Shown piece after piece: positions 17,865 to 25,723 of a DNA stretch of 64,000 nt. Location: NCBI GenBank assembly GCA_026389845.1, contig JAPLHB010000112.1:33469-97468 (forward strand), read 5' to 3'. The stretch's first letter is position 1. Each line of letters starts with the position of its first letter. Below the pieces are notes generated by a model, which saw only the letters and a program-made list of their open reading frames with translations, made no database searches and was not told where the DNA came from. A program made the position numbers and the translations under genes. This DNA is from Chloroflexota bacterium (GTDB lineage Bacteria > Chloroflexota > Anaerolineae > CG2-30-64-16).

Positions 17865-19234
17865 GGCAACTTCTTCCCCGGATTACAGATTCCGTTCGGG
17901 TCGAACAGCGCCTTGATCCCGGCCATCCATGCCAGCGCGTTGCGATCCACGCCCATCTCCATGTAAGCGCGCTTGAAGATACCGATGCCGTGCTCGCCGG
18001 TGAGCGTGCCGCCCAGGGCTACGGCCGCGGCCAACACTTCGCCCGCGGCCTTCTCCACGCGCTTCATGATGGCTGCGTCGCGGCGGTCGCAGAGAATCGT
18101 CGGGTGCAGGTTGCCGTCGCCGATGTGGCCGTAGACCACGATGCGCAGGTCGTTGGTGCGGGCGATGTCGCCCAACCGGGCCACCATCTCCGGGATCTTG
18201 CTGCGCGGCACGGTGACGTCCTCGCCCAGCTTATTGCGCGCCAGCCGCGCGATGGCCGGGCTAACGTTGCGCCGCGCCTCCCACAGCGCCTCCGACTCGG
18301 CCGCGGACCCCGCCTGGCGCACCTCGCGCGCGCCGGAACGCTTGAGAATCTCGGCCGCGGTCGCGATCTCGGCCTTGACCAGCTCCGCGTCCCCGTCCAC
18401 CGCGACCAGCAGCAGCGCCTCGACGTCGGTCGGCAGGCCCAGGTGCTTGAAACCCTCCACGGCGCGCGTCGTGCCCTGATCCATCAGCTCGGTGACAAGG
18501 GGGGTCACGCCCGCCTGGAGGATGGCGCCGACCGCCTGGCACGCATCGGCCAGCTTGGGAAACGCGGCGAGCGCGGTGAGCTGAGCCGCGGGCTTCGGGA
18601 TCAGCCGCACGGTGATCTCGGTGACAACACCGAGCGTCCCCTCGGAGCCGATGAAAAGCCGCTTCAGGTCGTAGCCAGCCACGTCCTTGATGGTCCGGCC
18701 GCCCAGCCGCAGCACATGACCGCCAGCCAGCACCACCTCCAGCCCCAGCACGTAGTCGCCGGTGACGCCGTACTTGAGGCAGCGCGGGCCGCCCGCGTTG
18801 GTCGCCACGTTCCCGCCGAGGGTACACTGGTAGACGCTGGCCGGGTCGGGCGGGTAGAAGAGGCCGAGCTTCTCCACGGCCTTTTGCAGATCGTAGGTGA
18901 TGACGCCGGGCTGGGCGACCGCCAACGTATCCGCGACCGAGATGTCCACGATGCGGTTCATGCGCGCCAGGTTGAGGCAGATCGAGCCAGTCACCGGCAG
19001 CGAGCCGCCAGCCAGCCCCGTCCCCGACCCGCGCGGGACGACCGGAACGCGGTACGCGTCGGCCACGCGCAGGACGGCCGCCACCTGCGCCGTGGTTTCG
19101 GGGTGCACCACCACATCCGGCCGCGCCTCGGCCCACGTGCCGTCGTAGGCGTAGGTCGCCAGGTCTTCGGCCGCGGTGCTCAGTCGCCCGTCGCCGACGG
19201 CCGCGCGTAATTCAGTGAGAATCTTGGAATCCAT
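17861..19234 (-). CDS. glcD: FAD-linked oxidase, glycolate oxidase subunit GlcD-like
   Basis: 457 residues from the ATG at 19234 (AGGAG 12 nt upstream). FAD_binding_4 motifs: VVPRGSGTGLAGGSLP, GVITYDLQ, DPASVYQCTLGGNVATNAGGPRCLKYG and GSEGTLGVVTEI. The C-terminal part has VYGHIGDGNLHPTI and LTGEHGIGIFKRAYM, the two His-containing motifs of the glycolate/D-lactate oxidase family. It oxidises a 2-hydroxy acid and passes electrons to an Fe-S partner, whose gene glcF lies 300 bp upstream. The gap holds a hairpin element. It is coupled to Gfo/Idh by ATGA, which is unusual for a glc gene. Confidence 0.88.
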   Translation of the reverse strand: MDSKILTELRAAVGDGRLSTAAEDLATYAYDGTWAEARPDVVVHPETTAQVAAVLRVADAYRVPVVPRGSGTGLAGGSLPVTGSICLNLARMNRIVDISVADTLAVAQPGVITYDLQKAVEKLGLFYPPDPASVYQCTLGGNVATNAGGPRCLKYGVTGDYVLGLEVVLAGGHVLRLGGRTIKDVAGYDLKRLFIGSEGTLGVVTEITVRLIPKPAAQLTALAAFPKLADACQAVGAILQAGVTPLVTELMDQGTTRAVEGFKHLGLPTDVEALLLVAVDGDAELVKAEIATAAEILKRSGAREVRQAGSAAESEALWEARRNVSPAIARLARNKLGEDVTVPRSKIPEMVARLGDIARTNDLRIVVYGHIGDGNLHPTILCDRRDAAIMKRVEKAAGEVLAAAVALGGTLTGEHGIGIFKRAYMEMGVDRNALAWMAGIKALFDPNGICNPGKKLP

Positions 19235-19295
19235 AACGAATGCTATCTCCTGCAACTATACTCGGCACGGGCACCAAGTGCGTTTTTCGGCGACT

Positions 19296-19486
19296 GTCAT
19301 TCTGAGAACTGCCATGCCGCGCGGCGGCATTCTTGAAGATAGAAACTCCCGCGCTTGTCATGCTGAGCGGGCCTACCAGCCAACGATTGCTGCGGCGAGT
19401 ATCCAGCGAAGCATCCGGCGTTGCAAGTTTCTGCTTGACGGGACCAACCCGCTCAGGGTGACAAAGCAAATTCTTGCGGTACCGCG
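19296..19486. repeat. Hairpin element, CATTCTGAGCGGG family (copy 2)
   Basis: Contains TGTCATTCTGAG at 19296, a second inner TGTCATGCTGAGCGGG near 19357, ATCCAGCGAAGCATCC and GGGACCAACCCGCTCAGGGTGACA, with a TTGCGGTACCGCG end. The left arm is partly duplicated. It fills most of the 300-bp gap between glcD and glcF; nothing else is seen there. Confidence 0.75.
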
Positions 19487-19534
19487 AAAAATCTATTGGG
19501 GGGTATCTGCGTCCTCCGCGTGGCCCGCGTTCCA

Positions 19535-20860
19535 TCAACCCAGGCTCTCATCCAACACTTGCACTAAGTGCTTGACGACGATCTTCTGTCCGCTGCGCCG
19601 CCGTCCCCATTCGAGCTGCATCAGGCAGCCGGGGTTCGCGCTTACCACCAACTCAGCGCCTGACCCTGCCACGTCCGCCATCTTGCGGTCGAGCAGGTCA
19701 AGCGCCATGGGAGTGTGCGTCAGGTTGTAGATGCCGGCGCTCCCGCAGCAGCGGATCGGGTGGCTGTCGGGCAGGGGACGCATCTCCAGCCCCTCGATCC
19801 GCCCCAGCAGCCGCCGCGGTTGAGCGCGGACGTTCTGCAGGTTCGCCAGGTGACACGGGTCGTGGTAGGTGGCGCGGACTCGCGCGTGCTTCGGTTGCAG
19901 TTCTTCCGGCCAGATCGCGTCGAGCCACTCGGTCACGTCCTGCACCTTGGCGCTGAACGCCTGCGCGCGGGGCGCCCACGCCGGATCGTCGTGGAACCAC
20001 TCGGCATATTCCTTGAGCGCGGCGCTGCACCCCGCGCAGTCGGTGACGATCGCCTCCACGTCGGCCAGGAATGGCTCGAAGAGCGCGATGTTGCGCTGCG
20101 CCAATTCGCGCGAGAGCGCGTGCATCGCCTGGTCGTCGTGCGGCGTGCCGCAGCACGACTGGCCGGCCGGCGTGACCACCTCGCAGCCGGCCCGGGTCAG
20201 CACGCGCACGGTCGCCCGGCTGACGTCGGGCATGGCGACGTTCATCATGCAGCCGAGGAAGAATGCGACGCGGTGGGGCGATTTGGCAAATCGCCCTACA
20301 TTCTGCGCGGGCGTGACCGCGGCCAGCTCCCCCCGGATCGGCTTGCCCATCTTCGGCGCAAACTCGACCAACTGGCGGAGCTTCGGCCCGACGCCGGGCA
20401 GCCAGCCCAGGAGCGCCACGCCCAGCTTGTCGAGCCGGAACGCCTGGACGAAGCGCAGCGGACCAGAGATGATCTCGGCGCGCTCGGCGCCGGTGAGCAC
20501 GTGGCGCAGCATGAACTTGATGATGGGCGAGCGCGGATGCTTTTCTTCCACTGCCACGCGACCGGCCACGATCAGCTCGCCGATGCGCACGCCCGGCGGG
20601 CAGACGGTGTTGCAGGCGCGGCAGTCCAGGCAGTGATAGAGATACGCCTCGACGCCGCGCGTGATGTCGAGCGTGCCGTCCTCGACCGCGCGCAACAGGC
20701 TCAATCGGCCGCGCGGAGAGAACGTCTCGAGCTGCGTTTCCTGATAAGTTGGGCACACCGGCAGACAGCGGCCGCAGCGGATGCAGCCCATTAATTCATC
20801 GTAGTTGGGCAGCGTCAGACCGAAGACCTGTTGGCCGGGGGTGGAATCGTATATGGTCAT
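19535..20860 (-). CDS. glcF: Glycolate oxidase iron-sulfur subunit GlcF-like
   Basis: 441 residues. Two ferredoxin clusters near the N-terminus: CIRCGRCLPVCP and CLDCRACNTVCPPG. Two CCG domains follow, FFLGCMMN...GQSCCGTPH with DCAGCSAALKEY, and TYHDPCHLANLQ...IRCCGSAG with NPGCLMQLEWG. This is the full GlcF/LldE-type layout. It takes electrons from GlcD and hands them to quinone or another acceptor at the membrane. The ATG at 20860 is 24 nt downstream of a GNAT gene. A 21-bp palindrome lies inside the gene at 20276-20296. Confidence 0.92.
   Translation of the reverse strand: MTIYDSTPGQQVFGLTLPNYDELMGCIRCGRCLPVCPTYQETQLETFSPRGRLSLLRAVEDGTLDITRGVEAYLYHCLDCRACNTVCPPGVRIGELIVAGRVAVEEKHPRSPIIKFMLRHVLTGAERAEIISGPLRFVQAFRLDKLGVALLGWLPGVGPKLRQLVEFAPKMGKPIRGELAAVTPAQNVGRFAKSPHRVAFFLGCMMNVAMPDVSRATVRVLTRAGCEVVTPAGQSCCGTPHDDQAMHALSRELAQRNIALFEPFLADVEAIVTDCAGCSAALKEYAEWFHDDPAWAPRAQAFSAKVQDVTEWLDAIWPEELQPKHARVRATYHDPCHLANLQNVRAQPRRLLGRIEGLEMRPLPDSHPIRCCGSAGIYNLTHTPMALDLLDRKMADVAGSGAELVVSANPGCLMQLEWGRRRSGQKIVVKHLVQVLDESLG
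20276..20296. repeat. GGGCGATTTG palindrome inside glcF
   Basis: GGGCGATTTG-G-CAAATCGCCC, perfect 10-bp arms, encoding GRFAKSP between the Fe-S N-terminal region and the first CCG domain. Confidence 0.7.
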
Positions 20861-20884
20861 GGTGTGAAGAATCTCAAAAAGACC

Positions 20885-21331
20885 TCAGCGGCCCAGCGTG
20901 TAGCGGTAGACGTTGGTCTCCCGCAGCACGAAGCCGACGCGACGATAGAGCCGGTTGGCGGCCTCGCGGGAGGGCCGCGAGGTCAGATCCACCGTGACCG
21001 CGCCGGCCCCCTTCGCCCGTTCGAGCGCGGCCCGCGTGAGCGCCTCGCCGACCCCCTTGCCCCGCGCTGCGTCATCCACCACCACGTCCTCGATCCAGGC
21101 GCGAATGCCGGTGGGGATGCGAAAGAGCGCCAGCGTGAGCGAGCCGACGATCTGGCCGCCCTGTTCGGGGTCGCGCGCGATGAAAAGCACGGTTGCCGGC
21201 GAGTCCACCATCTCCTGCAGCGCCTCGCGCGTGGGCGGCGGGTTCGAGGCGGAAAGCTGCGGAACCAACCGCATGAAGGCGCCGACGAGTTCATCGGTGA
21301 CTTCGGTAGCTTCCAGAATCTCGATAGGCAA
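20885..21331 (-). CDS. GNAT family N-acetyltransferase
   Basis: 148 residues. Acetyl-CoA binding motif A is VVDDAARGKGVGEALTRAAL (R/QxxGxG/A), followed by EAANRLYRRVGFV, the conserved motif-B helix and strand. The N-terminal part is IEILEATEVTDELVGAFMRLVPQLSASNPPP. The acceptor is unknown. It lies 24 nt upstream of glcF and 18 nt downstream of another GNAT gene, so all three are probably co-transcribed. Confidence 0.88.
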   Translation of the reverse strand: MPIEILEATEVTDELVGAFMRLVPQLSASNPPPTREALQEMVDSPATVLFIARDPEQGGQIVGSLTLALFRIPTGIRAWIEDVVVDDAARGKGVGEALTRAALERAKGAGAVTVDLTSRPSREAANRLYRRVGFVLRETNVYRYTLGR

Positions 21332-21349
21332 TGTTGTGCTCCCTCCGTT

Positions 21350-21940
21350 TTAGATCGAGAACCGCATCACCATCCGGTTTTCCGACGGTCGCGCAACCTC
21401 TACAAAACCGGCCTTGCGAAACGCCGAGGCCAGCCCCATGTAGCCCTCCGAGCCACCGGAGACGCGATGGCCTTCGTCCGGGTCAACGGGATAACCCTCG
21501 ACGATCTGCGCGCCCTGCGACGCGGCGTAGGCAACCGCTCCCTGCAGCAGCCTGACCATCAGCCCCTGGCGGCGATGCGGCTTCGCCACGAAGAAGCAGA
21601 CGATGGCCCAGACCGGTTGCTCGTCCACGCGTTTGAGGGTGCGCGAGCGTTCCAGCGGCAGGAAGCTCTCCCGCGGTCCAAGCGAGACCCAAGCGATCGG
21701 CTCGTCTCCGGCGTAGGCGAGGATGCCAGGAACCTGACCGGAGTCAACCAGCCCCTTCAGCCCAGTCCGGCGCTCCTCGGCCGAGCTGCGGTCGAACTCC
21801 GCGCGGCGGAGCCGCCAGAACATGCACCAGCAACCGAAGTAAGCGCCACGCGGGCCAAAGAGCCGCTCGAGATCGGGCCAGCGGTCTGCGGTGACGGGAT
21901 GAAACGCGAGATCAGCCGATGTTAGTGGTGATGCGGTCAT
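21350..21940 (-). CDS. GNAT family N-acetyltransferase
   Basis: 196 residues. Contains FGCWCMFWR near the N-terminus and the acetyl-CoA motif CFFVAKPHRRQGLMVRLLQGAV, then LASAFRKAGFVEVAR. The WCM(Y/F)WR motif near the start is typical of a GNAT subgroup of unknown acceptor common in soil bacteria and Chloroflexota. First gene of the GNAT-GNAT-glcF run. Confidence 0.85.
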   Translation of the reverse strand: MTASPLTSADLAFHPVTADRWPDLERLFGPRGAYFGCWCMFWRLRRAEFDRSSAEERRTGLKGLVDSGQVPGILAYAGDEPIAWVSLGPRESFLPLERSRTLKRVDEQPVWAIVCFFVAKPHRRQGLMVRLLQGAVAYAASQGAQIVEGYPVDPDEGHRVSGGSEGYMGLASAFRKAGFVEVARPSENRMVMRFSI

Positions 21941-21953
21941 GGCTTGCTCCAGA

Positions 21954-22139
21954 TGGTCATTCTGAGCGGGTCAGCCCCGAGCCTCTCGTAACGGCGTGAA
22001 GCCAGCGAAGAATCTCCATGCAACGCGACGAGACCCCTTCGACTGCGCTCAGGGCAGGCTCTTCGCTGGTTTGTCGCCGCAGCTCAATACACGAGACCAA
22101 CCCGCTCAGGGTGACAGCCGTCCGATAGCTTTGCGCTCA
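21954..22139. repeat. Hairpin element, CATTCTGAGCGGG family (copy 3)
   Basis: GTCATTCTGAGCGGGTCAGC at the left, GACCAACCCGCTCAGGGTGA at the right, with AGCCAGCGAAGAATCTC / GCTCTTCGCTGGT inside and a CTTCGACTGCGCTCAGGGCAG sub-module. It lies upstream of the GNAT genes and downstream of the protease stop. Confidence 0.8.
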
Positions 22140-22147
22140 TTCACGGT

Positions 22148-24466
22148 CTACGGTTGCTCCTGCTGCTCCAACGCCCGCTCGGACCGGTCTCCGGCCATGC
22201 CAGCGCCTGCGCTGCCCCACACCGATTCCGGGGCCTGCATCTGCCCGCCGCCGGTAAAGGTGATCTGCCGGTAGTAGTAAGATTCGCCGTAGCTGTCCGG
22301 CTCCTGGTAGACGCGCACGACCCAGCCGTATACCTTGCCGTAGACCGCGCCCGGCGGCAGGCTTGTGACCGCCATGCTGCCCACGTCGCCCAGGTCAACC
22401 GACGTCCACCTGTCGTTGCCCGCGGGGTCGAACAGGATCACCCGATAGGTGTCGCCCGCGATCCCGCGGCGCTGCCAGGTAAGCGTGACCGGCAAAGAGA
22501 GGGTCGAACCGCTCGACGGCGCCAACAGGTTCACGTTGGCGATGTCGAAATCGCCGCCGGGAAGGCTCGTGCCCGCCACGTAGGTCATGATGACGGGGGC
22601 GCCCCAGCCAGAAACGTAGCTGGGGTTCGTCGAGTTAGGGCCAAAAGAGACATAGTACCCCTGCCCAAAAACCAGCGTAGGCGCGGCCGTGAAGGCGTAG
22701 CGACCGGCTGTGTTCGTGGTGGTGATCGCTGCGTCGGACCAGGCCGTGCCGTTGTAGAAACGCAAATGCAGTTGGATGCCCGCGGCCGGCGCGCCGTTGT
22801 AGGTGATCCGGCCGTAGATGCCCTGGGAAACCGCCTGGGTCGCGGTCGAGGTGGGCGTCGGCGTGCGAGTCGGGGTTGCGGTTGCGGTCGGCGTAACGGT
22901 CGGCGGGGGCGCCGGGAAGTTCCGCAACACCAGGGGCAGATACATTCGTCTGGCGCCCGGAAAGACCGTGCGCGTCGGCGTGGCAGTACGCGTGATTGTG
23001 GGCGTCGCGGTGCGTGTGGCTGTGGGTGTTGCGGTCGGCGCGGCAGATTGGGATGACGTGCGCAGGCGGATACCCACGTCCGCCGACTGGGAGACACCGG
23101 CATCCTGCCAACTGGCGCCATTCAAGCTGATATAGGTCCGGCCGGTTTCGTGCGGCCCCGCGGTGTCCACGCCGATCGGAAAGCCGTAGCTGGCGTCGGT
23201 CAGCTTGACAACGGCGATCACGTCGTTGCCGGCCGTCGCCGCCACCGGCGAGTCCAGCGCCACGGAATGATAGCCGGCGTTGCTGAAGGCGAGATTCAGC
23301 TTACTCGCCAGCAGTCCGCTCAGCGTGGTTCCATTGAACTGATCGTAGAGGTAGATGTCCACGTCGGTCGTGGTATCAGTGGTCCAAAATTCGACCCGCG
23401 TGACGTTCGTGCTTACTGGCGGGATGAACTTCGCCAGCGCCCAGGCCGTCGGGTTACCATAACCCAGGGACGTGGCGAAGCCGCCCTCGTCGTAGTACCA
23501 CAGGCTGCCCTGGGCGTCGTAGTCCTGCCAGGCTGACACGACACTGGCGTATTCGCCGATCCGCGCCGAGCCGTAAGCGATGGTAAAGTACCCGCCCTCG
23601 CTCCCGAAGCCGGCCGTGCCGCCCCAGCCAGTCCCCCAACTGTTCTTGACGATCCAGCCGCCGCTGCCGCCCGCATGGATAAGGCTGTCGTCCCAGCCGA
23701 CGATCAGTACGTTATGGTTGGGCGACTGCGTTCCGGCGTAGTAGAGCGTATAGCTGCCGTCGTAGGCGCCGAATTCATCAGCCCAGGCGTCGCCATTGCC
23801 CGAATAGATGCCGACATTGATCGGGCCGTAGGTCGCAAGGGCGTTCTTCAAGACATCGGGGCTGGGCACCGCGTTGCCCGCGAGGAGTTGCCAATCCAAC
23901 ACGGTTTTCTGGTACGGGCAGGTGGACTTGCAGGCCACGTCCGCAGCCACGTACGGATCGCACGATTCCAGCACCGTACCCTTCTGGGCCAAGAAGCTGG
24001 CGACCTGGAACGAATTCCCGAGGCCGCAACCGTTTTGATACCAATTACACTCTTTGACGTTGTTCTCCGAGAAATCCCAGGAACCGGCGCCATCTATCAA
24101 CAGTCTGGATTCGAGCGCGGCGATGCCGGCAAACACATAACACGCGTTGCAGGCGCCCTGGTTCTTCACCGGGCTGACCTTGCCGGTCTCCCGCCAGTCG
24201 AACCGCGACGACAGACCCAAGGGCCTGGGGGCCGGCTGCCCGCCGGCCAGGTGCGAAAGATCCACCGGCGGCGGCGCGAAGCCGGTGCGGGGCGGAAGCG
24301 GCCCCTGGGGCGCCCACGGCAACAACGGCCCTTGTTGCAGCGCCGGAGCAACCGGCGCAGCGGGTTCGACTCCTTGTGCCGTTGCCGGTGCGCCTTTTTC
24401 CAACGGAAAGCAAAGTACCAGACCGACCAGCATCAAAAAACGGAGGATCAGAAACAGGTTTTTCAT
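22148..24466 (-). CDS. Secreted papain-like (C1A) cysteine protease with Thr/Pro linkers
   Basis: 772 residues. Signal peptide (hydrophobic to about residue 20), a Pro/Ala-rich propeptide, then the C1 catalytic domain: Q103 and C109 in QGACNACYVFAG, H251 in PNHNVLIVGWDD and N275 in VKNSWGTGWG. Several cysteines in the domain could form disulfides. Next is a lectin-like beta domain (to about 470), a PTATPTATRT linker, the motif YLPLVLRN, a second linker, a CarboxypepD_reg-like segment (GIYGRITYNGAPAAGI) and a final FnIII-like domain. It acts outside the cell, free or wall-bound. The YLPLVLRN motif is frequent on Chloroflexota surface proteins, which is recall rather than a search result. Confidence 0.85.
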   Translation of the reverse strand: MKNLFLILRFLMLVGLVLCFPLEKGAPATAQGVEPAAPVAPALQQGPLLPWAPQGPLPPRTGFAPPPVDLSHLAGGQPAPRPLGLSSRFDWRETGKVSPVKNQGACNACYVFAGIAALESRLLIDGAGSWDFSENNVKECNWYQNGCGLGNSFQVASFLAQKGTVLESCDPYVAADVACKSTCPYQKTVLDWQLLAGNAVPSPDVLKNALATYGPINVGIYSGNGDAWADEFGAYDGSYTLYYAGTQSPNHNVLIVGWDDSLIHAGGSGGWIVKNSWGTGWGGTAGFGSEGGYFTIAYGSARIGEYASVVSAWQDYDAQGSLWYYDEGGFATSLGYGNPTAWALAKFIPPVSTNVTRVEFWTTDTTTDVDIYLYDQFNGTTLSGLLASKLNLAFSNAGYHSVALDSPVAATAGNDVIAVVKLTDASYGFPIGVDTAGPHETGRTYISLNGASWQDAGVSQSADVGIRLRTSSQSAAPTATPTATRTATPTITRTATPTRTVFPGARRMYLPLVLRNFPAPPPTVTPTATATPTRTPTPTSTATQAVSQGIYGRITYNGAPAAGIQLHLRFYNGTAWSDAAITTTNTAGRYAFTAAPTLVFGQGYYVSFGPNSTNPSYVSGWGAPVIMTYVAGTSLPGGDFDIANVNLLAPSSGSTLSLPVTLTWQRRGIAGDTYRVILFDPAGNDRWTSVDLGDVGSMAVTSLPPGAVYGKVYGWVVRVYQEPDSYGESYYYRQITFTGGGQMQAPESVWGSAGAGMAGDRSERALEQQEQP

Positions 24467-24582
24467 GGCTGCTCCAGTTCATCTGCGACCGATGATATCG
24501 CAGGCCTCGCCAAGGGTAGTCCAGCCCCACCCTGACGGCAGCTTCGCGTTAGCTGGTTGAGGAGACCCACTCGCCGTCATAA

Positions 24583-24771
24583 TCAGGCTCCGGACAATCG
24601 CTTGAGGAAGTCTGCAGGAGAAAAAACGGGGAGGGTCGCGCCGACGTAGTCACTGGCGTCGCGGGTCAAGATGGCATCCAACTGGCTCGACGTCGCGCTG
24701 GCGTGTTGGACAGCATCTTCGTAGTCGCGAAAGGGCAGGATCACGTTTGTATCGAGCAGAACACGCATCAT
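24583..24771 (-). pseudogene. Internally deleted PIN-domain (VapC-like) toxin
   Basis: 62 residues. It begins MMRVLLDTNVIL, the canonical PIN start with the first catalytic Asp. It then jumps at once to FRDYEDAVQHASATSSQLDAILTRDASDY, normally the C-terminal third with the last acidic residues. About 70 middle residues of a normal PIN domain of about 130 are missing. The frame is intact but a functional fold is unlikely. ATGATG overlap with the antitoxin gene is kept, as in live vapBC pairs. Confidence 0.7.
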
Positions 24772-24989
24772 AGGTACTTCTCGATCAAGTAGTCTTCATA
24801 GTCCTCGCGAAGCTCCCGATCAGATGGCGCAAGCCCTTTTGGCTTGAGCATCCCGCACACTAATTTCGGTGCGCGTCGGATGACTGGCTTTGGGGTCGTT
24901 GTCAGATCAATCCTAAATTCCTCCAACAGCATCAGCCGTTCGTTTAACGGCAACTGTCCAATCCCTAATGCCATCTCTCGGTATGTCAT
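24768..24989 (-). CDS. Antitoxin-like small protein, partner of the PIN remnant
   Basis: 73 residues: QLPLNERLMLLEEFRIDL near the start, a short basic linker, then LREDYEDYLIEKYL at the end. This layout (helical N-terminal dimer, acidic toxin-binding tail) is that of small VapB-type antitoxins of the DUF2281/PIN-associated kind. Its stop overlaps the start of the truncated toxin gene. It may be a leftover or may serve as an anti-addiction antitoxin. Family assignment is tentative. Confidence 0.55.
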   Translation of the reverse strand: MTYREMALGIGQLPLNERLMLLEEFRIDLTTTPKPVIRRAPKLVCGMLKPKGLAPSDRELREDYEDYLIEKYL

Positions 24990-25170
24990 CGTCCACCTCC
25001 CAGGCCAGCCGACATCGGATAACCGGCCTTATGACTGATTGTAACATCATGCCGAAGGCAACGCAAAAGAATCATGGCCCCCGAGGCCCCATGCATCGAA
25101 GAACGGGTAATTCGCAAAGTCGGTGACGAGGGTTATGAATTGCAATAGGAGCAGGAAGAGAGAAGAAGAA

Positions 25171-25449
25171 TGGGTCCCCCGGGATTCGAACCCGGGACCA
25201 ACCAGTTATGCATCCCACCGCGGCTTTCGCCGCCCCTTTCGGGTTTGTGGGCTGGACTATCCCTTCGCCCCGCCAACCGGGGCGCCTGCCGTCTAGTCTC
25301 TACACCTTCCCCGGATCGGGGCTTGGCTCGGGATTACCAGGCTTGACGCCGGAGGCTTCCCCGAATTTGGCAGGTGATCACCTGGAGATTACTCCCCAGG
25401 CAGCCCTTGTGTTTCGAGCCGGCCGCTCTAACCGCTGAGCTAGGGACCC
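25171..25449 (-). tRNA. tRNA-Ile(CAU) split by a group I intron
   Basis: Exon 1 is 25449-25417, exon 2 is 25210-25171. Joined, they give a full cloverleaf: acceptor GGGTCCC/GGGACCC, discriminator A, D arm GCTC..GAGC, anticodon stem closing on the loop CTCATAA and T arm CCGGG-TTCGAAT-CCCGG. Anticodon CAU in the loop context CTCATAA is typical of the lysidine-modified isoleucine tRNA that reads AUA, not of methionine tRNAs. No CCA is encoded. It is last in a Pro-Gly-Ile tRNA cluster on the minus strand. Confidence 0.88.
25211..25416 (-). ncRNA. Group I self-splicing intron (IC3, Azoarcus-like) in the anticodon loop
   Basis: 206 nt between U33 of exon 1 (ending GGCT) and C34 of exon 2. The intron ends in G, as group I introns must. 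Core elements in order on the minus strand: AAATTCGGGGAAGCC (P/P4 region), AATCCCGAGCCAAGCC (Q/P6), GAAGGTGTAGAGACTAGACG (R/P7 side) and GGGATAGTCCAG (S). The R segment is identical, from memory, to that of the 205-nt Azoarcus tRNA-Ile(CAU) intron, and the size agrees. There is no homing endonuclease ORF. It is expected to self-splice with guanosine. Confidence 0.88.
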
Positions 25450-25453
25450 AAGA

Positions 25454-25525
25454 AGCGGGCAACGGGATTCGGACCCGCGACATCCTGCTTGGAAGGCAGG
25501 CGCTCTACCGCTGAGCTATGCCCGC
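25454..25525 (-). tRNA. tRNA-Gly(UCC)
   Basis: 72-nt cloverleaf: acceptor GCGGGCA pairing with TGCCCGC, D arm GCTCAGCGGTAGAGC, anticodon loop CTTCCAA with UCC, T arm GCGGG-TCCGAAT-CCCGT. Lies 4 nt from the tRNA-Ile gene. Confidence 0.93.
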
Positions 25526-25530
25526 ACCAG

Positions 25531-25605
25531 TCGGGGCGCGGAGATTTGAACTCCGGACCTCTTGAACCCAAATCAAGCGCGCTAACCGGACTGCGCTACG
25601 CCCCG
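25531..25605 (-). tRNA. tRNA-Pro(UGG)
   Basis: 75-nt cloverleaf: acceptor CGGGGCG/CGCCCCG with discriminator A, anticodon stem CTTGA/TCAAG with loop TTTGGGT (UGG), T arm CGGAG-TTCAAAT-CTCCG. First tRNA of the cluster. Confidence 0.93.
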
Positions 25606-25667
25606 AACAGACCGCAGTATACCCGAAAGGCGCTCAGGCGTCAACTGGCGGCTCGCCAAATTCGCTA

Positions 25668-25696
25668 TTGACTTGCGTCCCGTTTCGGCATATACT
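25668..25696 (+). promoter_or_regulatory. Sigma-70 type promoter of the CHAT/clostripain operon
   Basis: TTGACT at 25668-25673, 17-nt spacer, TATACT at 25691-25696. It ends 27 nt before the ATG at 25724, so the leader is short and carries GGAGG. Confidence 0.75.
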
Positions 25697-25723
25697 ATCG
25701 CCAGATCGTCAGCGGAGGTGACT

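Noticed and set aside
25171..25449. tRNA pseudogene with a random insertion
   Set aside because: The insert has ordered group I core elements and its exact removal restores a perfect cloverleaf, so an intron is the better reading.
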